The position numbers were made by a program, and so were the translations under genes. From Rhizophagus sp. LPA8_4_AMF (taxonomy: Eukaryota; Glomeromycota; Glomeromycetes; Glomerales; Glomeraceae), in NCBI GenBank assembly GCA_021464525.1, contig JADRCO010000523.1, positions 1-31,719 on the forward strand: 31,719 nucleotides of DNA. The letters are read 5' to 3'. A model generated the notes under the pieces. That model was not told the DNA's origin. It made no database searches and saw only the letters and a program-made list of their open reading frames with translations. Shown piece after piece: positions 21,441 to 28,601 of this stretch; position 1 is the stretch's first letter; every line of letters begins with the position of its first letter.

Positions 21441-21695
21441 TTGCATTCATTTCTTCGACATTCATTTCTCTGACAATTATCTCACCGACAAACGTTTCAC
21501 CGATCGCAGACAAATGTTTCGCTGACGATCATCTGACGACGGAATTAGGGTTAGTACTTAGGATTAAGTAAGGAAATTAGGGTCAAGATCAGGGTTTGGA
21601 TAAGATCAGGTAGAATTTCAAAACTTTCGGTGAAAAATGACTATCGGTAAAAATGATCCTGTCGGAAATGATTGTCGGTGAAATGAATCAAGACT
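21441..21695. mobile_element. Foldback element with short-unit arms
   Basis: The left arm (about 21441-21537) is a degenerate tandem of CATTTCNCCGACAAT-like units. The right arm (about 21625-21690) carries the same units on the opposite strand (TCGGTGAAATGATTG type). The outermost parts align as TTG(C)ATTCATTTC..CGACA. The middle has loose TTAGGG words (AATTAGGGTTAG at about 21543). No coding capacity and no clear target duplication. It is best described as a foldback or MITE-like element of unknown superfamily. Confidence 0.6.
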
Positions 21696-21749
21696 CCTGA
21701 TTCAACACTATACGCACTATACGCAATATTTTTAAAGTTACTAATAGGA

Positions 21750-21900
21750 AAAATTCCTATTATTATTTATTTAGCTTAATGACACTTCCAAGTTTCTTTA
21801 TAAAAGAAATAGAAGTTACCCGATATGCTTTTAATAAACCCACTTTTGATGAATTATTATTAGGTAATCTTTTAATATTAGCAAAGTGAATACCACACAG
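21750..21900 (+). pseudogene. Short coding-like fragment
   Basis: A plus-strand run of about 30 codons (it includes VTRYAFNKPTFDELLLGN) ends in TGA at about 21886-21888. It has coding-like composition but no start, splice site or family. It may belong to the same broken gene region as the neighbours on either side. Confidence 0.2.
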
Positions 21901-22189
21901 ATCATATTCTGATAATTCTGATATGCGTTAAGTTGTGCAGTGATATATCGACTAAGGTTTCCACTATATAATATATATATTACCGAACTTATCTACCCTA
22001 CTTACTTACATAATTACATACTGAAATACATAATATCAGAAAAAAATCTCCCTACTTCATGCATTTAGCTAATTATTTCCTTCTATTAGTGATCACTTCA
22101 CACTTCTGCCTCATTTGGTAATTTAGCGGATAAAATCTAGCTGAGTGCTTGCACTATTTCTCAAGACTCGGCAGAAGCTTGAGAAGTGG

Positions 22190-22387
22190 TAGGTGTATCA
22201 CAAACGATACAAGGTTTTTTTTCAATACTTTTTTTCATAAAGTGCCCAGTATTTTGCAAAACTAGTATTACGAGTACTATTGAAGGAACAATCCCTCTTG
22301 ATTTGCGGACAAAGTAACACGATCCATATAAGTATTTTGGGCTTGAGGTATAAAACCTTTTTTCACTTTAGTGCGAGTTGATTTCAT
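22190..22387 (-). pseudogene. Minus-strand coding remnant with CxxC patch
   Basis: Starting from an ATG at 22385-22387 (minus), a clean 36-codon frame (starting MKSTRTKVKKGFIPQAQ) runs to a stop at 22277-22279. Further along the same strand, a different frame holds KKPCIVCDTPTTSQASAES and ends in TGA. Both look like protein, and a spliced or decayed gene would explain them. No convincing GT..AG intron joins them. The CIVC pair could be half of a zinc site. The family is not recognised. Confidence 0.35.
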
Positions 22388-22405
22388 AATATAAAATGTA
22401 TTTAG

Positions 22406-22666
22406 ATGATTCAGTATTGTAATAAGTTACAAATATCTTTCGTTATTTATGGATGTGCAGAACCAGTACTTAATTTACTAACCCTATCATCGCGGCAGAA
22501 ATCCATGGGTTCGAGGGGATCGTTGGCAGGGACTTCCGCAGTTAGTCGCTCGAATAACCAGAGGGCGGTTCTCTTGTATGACCAGTCAAATCCAAACGGA
22601 AAGCTATTTCAGAAGTTATTTTATAAACTAATTATCGCTCCAATTAGAATCGCTTCTTCATTGTAA
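22406..22666 (+). CDS. Possible hypothetical ORF, GC-richer than surroundings
   Basis: An 86-codon ATG frame in which the middle (about 22480-22600) is clearly GC-richer than the flanks and encodes a Ser/Arg/Asn-rich peptide (it includes SRQKSMGSRGSLAG). It starts 19 bases from the divergent minus-strand remnant that begins at 22387. No promoter, intron or family is recognised. It could equally be part of a non-coding repeat. Confidence 0.25.
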   Translation: MIQYCNKLQISFVIYGCAEPVLNLLTLSSRQKSMGSRGSLAGTSAVSRSNNQRAVLLYDQSNPNGKLFQKLFYKLIIAPIRIASSL

Positions 22667-23590
22667 TTCATTCAAAGTTTCATTTACTTCAGTTGCTTGT
22701 CTTTGACGGTTGAACTAATTGTCCAGTTTCCAACTTCGTATTATTAGATAATGAGGTCCTACAATATAAACCGTAGTTTTGCAGGTAGTTTAATGAACCT
22801 ATTTGGGTGTGCAGGATGGTACATAGTTCCTTTGAACATTAAATCTTAAGTCCCTAATGTTTAGTTCGATCCTAAATGTTATATAATATAGATGATTTCC
22901 TTTTTTGTAATTTTTCTTAATTTCCTTTTATGTTAATAAAATTGACCGTTAAAAAAAAAAAAAAACCGTTATTGTTACACTGTCGATCATTTTGCAGACT
23001 TATATATATATACGTGAAACTGTACCTAAAATCTGTTACATCATAGAAACACTTCACGCCACTAATTAACAAATCAAAAAAATTATATTTCGAAGCCTTA
23101 TTTTTTTGCGGGTCAAATTCATGTCTCATCCTGTTGACCACGAAAAATTTTGTAAAATTTGTAAAGATCTTTTGCTAGTAAGCTTATTATCTTAATTTAA
23201 AAAAGTAACCATTTAAAAATATAATTTTTTGTTATTTAACTTTATATTTATTTTATTATAGGTTTATATATGAACTGAACTGAGAATTTTAAAATAAGTA
23301 TTTTATAATAAGGTCATGTATCTTCAAATAACTTTAATCATGAATATACATATTGGACCATGATGTTGTTTAGAAAGAGCTTTATTTGCTCTTTCAGAAA
23401 AATCAAAAATTGATGAAATTGTTTTACAGGAAACTTAGATATTGATATTTTTGGATAAACGATTATAATTCAATTATAATTATGCTGTAAGAATGGTTAC
23501 AATTTATTTTTATTGGTGATTAGTTTGTGAAATCTTTATTATCGCAAAAAGTTGTAAATTTAATAAAAAAATTTTTTCTTTCGCTCTGCG
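22667..23590. other. Gene-free AT-rich stretch
   Basis: No gene. A T-arm-like hairpin at 22860-22876 is not backed by a tRNA. The minus-strand frame at 22917-23141 has no supporting signals. Confidence 0.5.
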
Positions 23591-23594
23591 TAGG

Positions 23595-23696
23595 CACGTG
23601 ATCGACATTTCGTAATGTAATATTCGATCACCACATGATGTTCAGACTTCAGATTTATCAAATTATCAACAACTTATTTGTGGCCGCCGTGGCCAC
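23595..23696. repeat. E-box hairpin followed by GC-rich hairpin
   Basis: GTGATCGA (23598-23605) and TCGATCAC (23624-23631) form a stem with an inner CATT/AATG pair; the left arm overlaps the E-box CACGTG at 23595-23600. About 50 bases on, GTGGCC-GCCGT-GGCCAC (23680-23696) is a compact GC-only hairpin in otherwise AT-rich DNA. Together they may be a relic of one small element. Confidence 0.5.
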
Positions 23697-23856
23697 CCGA
23701 CTTCAAAATCGCTAAATACCGTAAATTGTTTAAGATCATGGCGTTTATTGAAATATAATTAATCGTACTCCGTATTTCCATACGAATAGATAGATTACAA
23801 ACAATAAACAAGGGAATCATTAAACAACAGATTTATAATTTTTTTTATAAACGTAC

Positions 23857-23862
23857 TTTATT
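23857..23862 (-). terminator. Candidate poly(A) signal for the minus-strand gene at 24048
   Basis: AATAAA on the minus strand, about 185 bases beyond the stop codon of the gene ending at 24048. Other A-rich candidates exist nearby. Confidence 0.3.
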
Positions 23863-24047
23863 TATAAGAGAAATTGGGAAAGGGGATAATAATATAATAA
23901 ATTATATTTGTTATTATAAAAAAAATGTAATTAATTACTAATTTCTGAAGTGATTGTATCATTTGTATCATTTCACTTAAAAGGTCTACTTTATACGTTG
24001 ATAGAAACAAAGTATTATTAGAGTATAGGACCAAGCTTTTGAATTTT

Positions 24048-24791
24048 TCATTTTTTATAGCGTCGAATTTTTTTCTTTTTTTTCAATTCATCCACAGATG
24101 ATCTAAGAATTGCATTGGCCTGGACTTTCTCGTCAAATAGATTTGTGATGTCTTTAAGTTGCGCTTCACAAGTAAGCAAGAGTTTATCCATTTCATCGAG
24201 CTCTTTGTCTGCCTCGTTATTTAATTTTTCAAATCTTGCTTGGCTTTTTATCAAATCTTCTTTCTCCTTAACCAACAAAAAGTAATCCGAGCGTTTGTTT
24301 TCAAGTTGATCAAATAAATATGCTGCATCAGATTGTTCACATGCCAAAACATGTTCTAACTGAAATATTTCTGCAAATTTTGCATTATATTCTTTTTTAA
24401 GTCGGTCTTCTTCAAGTTCGAGCGATGTATTATCCGCAATTAAACCAGCATTTTCTAATCGAGATTCATTAAGATCAACATTCAAGCGGGAATTTTGATC
24501 ATCAACGGTCAACGGTAGCCGTTTTTTAACGTTTCGGCCGGTTGGAGTGTTTTCATTTTTTCTTTTAGCAGAGACTGGCGTTGAAATTTTTACCCCTCTT
24601 ACAGTTCTATTTTTTGTATGGTTTGACGTTTTTATTGGAGCGGTTGCGGGTATGTTTGACGTTTTCTTTTTAAAAGGACCGTCGACATTAATTGGAATAG
24701 CTGTGGGTCTTGTTAACGTTTTCTTCGTTTTAATTTCCGAATAGCGCACTCCTTGTCTGATAGGAATTGATGATACAATACCTTTTTTCAT
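24048..24791 (-). CDS. Basic, Thr/Pro-rich coiled-coil protein (247 aa, intronless)
   Basis: A single clean frame opens with ATG at 24789-24791. Residues 1 to about 95 are basic and rich in Lys, Thr and Pro, with TP sites at T71 and T82 and a split basic cluster (KRKNENTP..KKR, about 77-91) that would serve as a nuclear import signal. Residues about 105-237 are predicted coiled coil (regular Leu/Ile heptads, no Pro). The C-terminus KKKKKIRRYKK is another basic patch. No enzyme or membrane feature. A basic TP-rich tail plus coiled coil resembles the non-motor part of kinesin-14 and other spindle or chromatin proteins, but no motor follows and I do not assign a family. Codon use is more even than in the AT-rich flanks, as expected of a real gene. 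Confidence 0.72.
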   Translation of the reverse strand: MKKGIVSSIPIRQGVRYSEIKTKKTLTRPTAIPINVDGPFKKKTSNIPATAPIKTSNHTKNRTVRGVKISTPVSAKRKNENTPTGRNVKKRLPLTVDDQNSRLNVDLNESRLENAGLIADNTSLELEEDRLKKEYNAKFAEIFQLEHVLACEQSDAAYLFDQLENKRSDYFLLVKEKEDLIKSQARFEKLNNEADKELDEMDKLLLTCEAQLKDITNLFDEKVQANAILRSSVDELKKKKKIRRYKK

Positions 24792-24880
24792 ATTGTAAAG
24801 AAGAAGTTTAAAATGCTTTTTTTAAAAAACAAGAACGCAAAAATGTTTTGGTAGGAAGTCGGAGGAAAAAGGTTTATTTA

Positions 24881-24960
24881 TTAGTAGAATCTGCTGCGTC
24901 ATGTAAACAATATTACCAATTTAGTAGAATCTGTTGCGTCATTATCACCAATTTAGTAGT
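24881..24960. promoter_or_regulatory. 40-bp direct repeat with TGCGTCAT sites upstream of the minus-strand gene
   Basis: TTAGTAGAATCTG(C/T)TGCGTCAT occurs at 24881-24902 and 24921-24942, exactly 40 bases apart, and a partial third copy starts at about 24952. TGCGTCAT read on the gene strand is ATGACGCA, a CRE/AP-1-like bZIP half-palindrome. The repeat lies 90-170 bases upstream of the ATG at 24791, in promoter position. Binding by a bZIP factor is inference. Confidence 0.5.
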
Positions 24961-25242
24961 AGAACCACCCCTAATCCCGAGTTCCCGACGTTACTTTGGC
25001 CAATAAAAAACTGAGTTCAGTTTGAAAAACGTGTTAAGAATACACTTTTACTAGCACGTGATTTCGACTGTAGTACATAAAAATCTAGACCACCTTTTTT
25101 TTTAAAAGACCACCCATCATCCCCACATATTTACATCTTCATCCAAAAAATCGAACTTTAAATTCTTTTATCACATACGTTTTTTCTCTTAATAGACAAT
25201 TTCCCAAAACAAATATTTCCATCTTGTCCTATCGGTATTATG

Positions 25243-25305
25243 TATACACCGATGGATTTTTTTGTATAAAAAAAATATAAAAAAGTATAAATCCATCGGT
25301 GTATA
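25243..25305. repeat. 63-bp palindrome with 17-bp perfect arms
   Basis: TATACACCGATGGATTT (25243-25259) and its exact reverse complement (25289-25305) flank an AT-only centre that is itself partly self-complementary. The outer ends are TA-rich. A related word, TATACACTGATG, lies at 25459-25470. It fits a tiny foldback or MITE, or a cruciform-forming site. Confidence 0.7.
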
Positions 25306-25338
25306 TGTCGCACACAACGAGATAAGCTTGTTATTCCA

Positions 25339-25475
25339 TGGATATCTATAAAAACTTCTATAAGAAGTTTAAAGGAGCTCCGCTTTACTTAGAAATGGCA
25401 CTTTAAAAATGATGATTCTAAAGAAGATGAATCATCTAAAAAAGAAAAGAAAAGTGTATATACACTGATGTTCCC
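25339..25475 (+). pseudogene. Short coding remnant, Lys/Glu-rich
   Basis: An ATG frame at 25339 (MDIYKNFYKKFKGAPLYLEM) of 22 codons is followed, in another frame, by an acidic/basic peptide (NDDSKEDESSKKEKK). Both look protein-like. This looks like the broken start of a repeated gene family together with the Lys/Arg-rich segments at 25.8-26.5 kb, but the link is inference. Confidence 0.3.
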
Positions 25476-25490
25476 CTCTCTTCGGAGAGG
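25475..25490 (+). other. cUUCGg tetraloop hairpin
   Basis: CCTCTC-TTCG-GAGAGG is a perfect 6-bp stem closed by C-G around TTCG, the exceptionally stable UNCG tetraloop when transcribed. It sits directly after a GTGTATATACAC palindrome (25454-25465) and before a GC-rich run (ACCCAAGGCGG). No known RNA family is recognised. Confidence 0.6.
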
Positions 25491-25527
25491 ACCCAAGGCG
25501 GTGAATATTTAGTTCAGTTTCGAAAAG

Positions 25528-25810
25528 CACGTGATATATTTGGGATTTTATCTACGTTACTAATTTTTTTTTTTTTAGTTTTTGGTTTAGTGAGGCAGAA
25601 CCAAGGGGAGTTAGAACCCCCACATACAGTTCCCAGTGCCACTACTGTCATTGCTCAATTATTAAACTTCTCAAACCCTTGTAGCCTACCCACTATCCTA
25701 TAACCCACCTCCAAGGTAACTATATTGGTATATTTAAATCCCCCCAATATAGCGGTGGTAGAGGAAGTGATCTACGTTGCTATGCCTCCTTTCTCATCAT
25801 ATATCACGTG
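25528..25810. repeat. E-box-ended inverted pair
   Basis: CACGTGATATAT starts at 25528, and its exact reverse complement ATATATCACGTG ends at 25810, so a 12-bp inverted repeat brackets 283 bases. TCTACGTTRCTA occurs near both ends (about 25549 and 25771) in direct orientation. Inside are two further hairpins (GGGG..CCCC near 25605-25620; CTATATTGG..CCAATATAG near 25722-25755). No target duplication is visible, so transposon identity is uncertain. Confidence 0.4.
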
Positions 25811-25971
25811 ATCATAGTTTCTATGAAGCTCAACTTCGTTCATTGGTCAACAAGCACAGGAAAAAGAAAATTTTCAAACAAGTCCACAGCAGTCGTCTTG
25901 GTATTAATTGCACCATCCGTATCAAACGATTCAAACAACCATCGCTCGACGACGTCCTGAACAAAAATTGA
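25780..25971 (+). CDS. Lys/Arg-rich coding segment, partial
   Basis: A frame of about 60 codons, without an ATG near its beginning, encodes a basic peptide (it includes RSLVNKHRKKKIFKQVHSSR) and ends in TGA. C-ending codons are more frequent than in the flanking DNA. It directly precedes another basic frame that starts about 25 bases later. The two could be exons or parts of one broken gene of a multi-copy family. Family not recognised. Confidence 0.35.
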   Translation, partial: LCLLSHHISRDHSFYEAQLRSLVNKHRKKKIFKQVHSSRLGINCTIRIKRFKQPSLDDVLNKN

Positions 25972-25995
25972 TAATTGTGATAAATAGCCTATTGA

Positions 25996-26460
25996 ACACC
26001 GGCCTTAAATTTCGACGTGGTTCGTTCGAAACAACGAAAAGAAAGATGGAATCGTTTAACCCGTTTGTTCCCCAAACAAGAGGAAAAAAGTAATATTTGC
26101 AAGCCGTTCATCCCTCACACCGCATCCACAACCTGCACTCAAATTGTCATCAAACGCATTCAACATATTCCAGAAAAATCTGCTAGTTATGTTACTAATG
26201 TTACTAATCACGCCTTGGATTCGAAAGACATGCGCACCATGTGGAAGAAACACAAAAATTGGAAACGTCGCCAACGCAGATCTAACAAAATGAAGAAACC
26301 CTTGCCTTCTTTACTTCCTGGTACTAAAGGCGATATAATACTACGCAAGGTGATATGCAATGTCCGGATACTTCGTATACGGTTTGCGTTAAAGTCACGT
26401 GATAGTAACAGAACAATATGTCAATTAAAGTGTTCAATGGTAAAGATTTATACGAAATAA
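25996..26460 (+). CDS. Lys/Arg-rich hypothetical protein segment, 5'-incomplete
   Basis: An open frame of about 154 codons follows a TGA at about 25993-25995 and ends in TAA at 26458-26460, which overlaps an AATAAA. It encodes a strongly basic protein (it includes RWNRLTRLFPKQEEKSNICK, then KKHKNWKRRQRRSNKMKK). There is no ATG at its beginning; the first internal Met codons are late, so it is either an internal or last exon or a truncated copy. A possible donor, AAG|GTGATA, lies near 26349. The composition is GC-richer than the neighbourhood. I do not recognise a domain. Such basic stretches could bind nucleic acid, but that is inference only. Confidence 0.4.
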   Translation, partial: TPALNFDVVRSKQRKERWNRLTRLFPKQEEKSNICKPFIPHTASTTCTQIVIKRIQHIPEKSASYVTNVTNHALDSKDMRTMWKKHKNWKRRQRRSNKMKKPLPSLLPGTKGDIILRKVICNVRILRIRFALKSRDSNRTICQLKCSMVKIYTK

Positions 26461-26645
26461 AGTGTATATTTTATTTAATAATAAATGTTAATACAATAAA
26501 TTCGTAGAATAATACTAAAAAATTATAAAATCATAAAAAAAACAATATTGCTGCCTCACTATCGGCGATCTGCAATATTACAATTCAACTAAAACTAAGC
26601 TAAATAAAACCAAAATTCAAAAAATCCGTTTCTCAACACATCGTT
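26461..26645. other. Gene-free spacer
   Basis: AT-rich, with AATAAA-type words at 26456 and about 26480-26500 that could terminate the upstream frame. Nothing else is seen. Confidence 0.4.
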
Positions 26646-26680
26646 CAGTGGTTCTATATATATCAGTCTTTCATCGCATA

Positions 26681-26742
26681 TAACTTACACCTAGTTTAAC
26701 TTACATTAAGTGTAAGTTATCCAAAGTATAAGTGTAAGTTAT
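26681..26742. repeat. Subterminal GTGTAAGTTA repeats of the hAT element
   Basis: The ten-base word appears four times within 62 bases: twice as TAACTTACA(C) (26681-26690, 26697-26705) and twice as GTGTAAGTTAT (26710-26720, 26732-26742). Clustered short words in both orientations near the ends are the known form of hAT transposase binding sites. Confidence 0.6.
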
Positions 26743-26824
26743 CTTACACATGCTGATCATTTTGATTATGTCAGAATTTTGCGCATTCTATCTGACGCTG
26801 ATCTGCGTAACAGTATCTAGATAG

Positions 26825-26966
26825 CTGTGTAGACCATGTCCCAAATCGTCCCATCGGCCTAAATTATTGACCCATTCTAATAATGCCTTAAAACTGTACC
26901 AGCGATGATCTCCTAATTTGGGCCGATAGGACGATTTGGGACGTGGTTTGATTTGGTCTACAACAG
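26825..26966. repeat. Foldback at the 3' end of the hAT transposase gene
   Basis: The left arm CTGTGTAGACCA, followed by GTCCCAAATCGTCC, pairs with the right arm GGACGATTTGGGAC and TGGTCTACAACAG, with a few mismatches and a short insertion in the right arm. The inner stem continues as CATCGGCCTAAATTA/TAATTTGGGCCGATAG. The right arm overlaps the stop codon of the transposase remnant (26958-26960), so this would be a hairpin in the 3' UTR, or a MITE inserted there. Confidence 0.7.
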
Positions 26967-28259
26967 ATCCAAATCACTGTCATCAAATATCTCGTTGTTC
27001 AGCTCTACATTATTTAACTCTAAATAATACATCACATCTGCATTTATTTTTATATTATTATCTTCAAACTTTTCTAATCCTTCTCTATAGTTTCCAATTG
27101 AAATATTCTTGCTGTTAAATCAATTAATTCTCCTTCATCTCCAAATCACCAAAATTATTATGTATCATTCTTGAATCTTCTCAAGACTAGTTGATTCATA
27201 TTATGAATTACACTTCGAATGTTATAATTCTTTATCTGGATTTGAAATATTATAACAAAAGCTCTTGATAAAGCTTCTAATGTATTTTGATGCATTCTTT
27301 GTCTCCGCTTTCATAAAAGAATCTAAGATTTGAAAAATTACGTTCACATCCAGCACTTTTAGGAACTTTTCAAATAATTTTAAAGCCAATGTTTGTAAAG
27401 AAGGTTTACTTGATTCACAAATTGACTACCATGTAATGATGAGTGTATCATATCCAAATTGATAAGATGCATTATAAGATGCCCGAGTAGCTACTCTGAG
27501 CCCTGAGACGGATAATTTTCGAGAACGGTATAAATCACATGAATGAGTTACGAAAATTTTCAAATATTCCCTGCTTTTAGGATTATTTTATCAGAAAAAA
27601 CCCTTTCTCAACGCCTTTCCTTTGTATACAGGATGTAAAATAAAAGTTAAAATAAATGCATCATTAATTATTATTAATATTAAATTATATACACTGACTG
27701 TATCATTTGCAATTATAAATACCCGTTTAATATAAACTTTCACAAAGTGATTTTTAAACTTTTTTATAACCATTTTTAGAAAGCTTAATTATTGCATTAT
27801 CAGTATTGATAATTTTTTTGCAAGAATTAATAGTTTCCTCGTTCTAAAACTAAAATTGCATTTTTAATAGGAAGAAGCACTTTTGCTAAATGATTCATAT
27901 CATCGTAAACTAAGAATTGTTTCTACAGTTGTACTAAGAACTAATATTATTATAATTTTCTAAAAATCTATAAATTAATCGGTGTTAATATTGCATACTT
28001 GCATTATTTTAATAAAAAGAAGTAATTATTTTATACTCTTCTAAAACTCTTTTGTTGCGTCACAATTCTTCATAGACCAACGTGTTTTAACATACGTTTT
28101 AAGACTATCCCCTTCAATTTGATTTTTTCATCAACCCTTGAAAATAGAATTAGCCTGATGTGATCTTTTAAATAATGAACTAATAGCATTTAGTAGCATT
28201 TGCCATAAGACCGAAATCAAATTAAAATAGGATCGATATATCTGACGTTTATTTGCCAT
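26958..28259 (-). pseudogene. hAT transposase remnant
   Basis: From an ATG at 28257-28259 a 43-codon frame (ending KRSHQANSIFKG) meets TGA TGA and then continues in the same frame through TYVKTRWSMKNCDATKEF (about 28048-28105), the hAT TRW region. Further on are LAKVLLPIKNAILVLERG (about 27840-27900) and ILHPVYKGKALR (about 27605-27640), the usual HP.Y.GK motif. Next comes VPKSAGCERNFSNLRF (about 27315-27366), the hallmark of the C-terminal dimerisation domain. A last acidic tail ends in FDDSDLDLL and TAG at 26958-26960. Several frameshifts and stops separate these blocks; one lies between the LKLFEK and VPKSAG parts. The enzyme would catalyse cut-and-paste transposition in the nucleus; this copy cannot be functional. 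Motif order and strand make the family assignment firm. Confidence 0.8.
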
Positions 28260-28601
28260 GTGTATAAAATAGGATGTGACGACGCGCATATAAAACATAT
28301 TGTAAATGTATTATAAATTTATGAATAAAGTAAAGGACGCGTATTGAAAAATTATAGTTAAAAATGGTATAATTTGCGGCATTTCAATAGTGTAACAAAA
28401 ACGGCATACCGTTGTGTTGCAGTTATAGCATATATATACGATAATATCTACAAGTTAAAAAAAAAGGTATACACCTTTTTTGACGGAAAACTGGAAAGTG
28501 GAAACCCTTTTTTTTCAGTAAACAGTAGTAGACCAATTAAAATGAATTATATACGCTAACGTGAAACGAATGAGATAAATATAAACATTATCAGAACACT
28601 G

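Larger units (their letters stand above)
26646..28601 (-). mobile_element. Decayed hAT DNA transposon
   Basis: The possible ends are CAGTGGTTCT at 26646 and, on the other strand, CAGTGTTCTG from 28601, both with the CAGNG start usual for hAT elements. The flanking 8-mers (CACATCGT and GATTTCGT) agree at only five of eight positions, so the boundary is tentative. Inside, the minus strand carries transposase pieces in the right order. The N-terminal zinc-finger part is not seen, so the copy is internally deleted as well as mutated. Subterminal GTGTAAGTTAT repeats and a long foldback lie near the low-coordinate end. Confidence 0.6.

Noticed and set aside
21540-21600. Interstitial telomere repeat (TTAGGG words)
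   Set aside because: Only isolated, irregular copies in the centre of a foldback; no run of telomere units.
22860-22876. tRNA T-arm-like hairpin (TTTAG-TTCGATC-CTAAA)
   Set aside because: No matching acceptor stem, anticodon arm or A box at tRNA distance upstream.
24547-24744. Plus-strand frame that looks like a membrane protein
   Set aside because: Antisense shadow of the basic N-terminal region of the minus-strand gene at 24048-24791.
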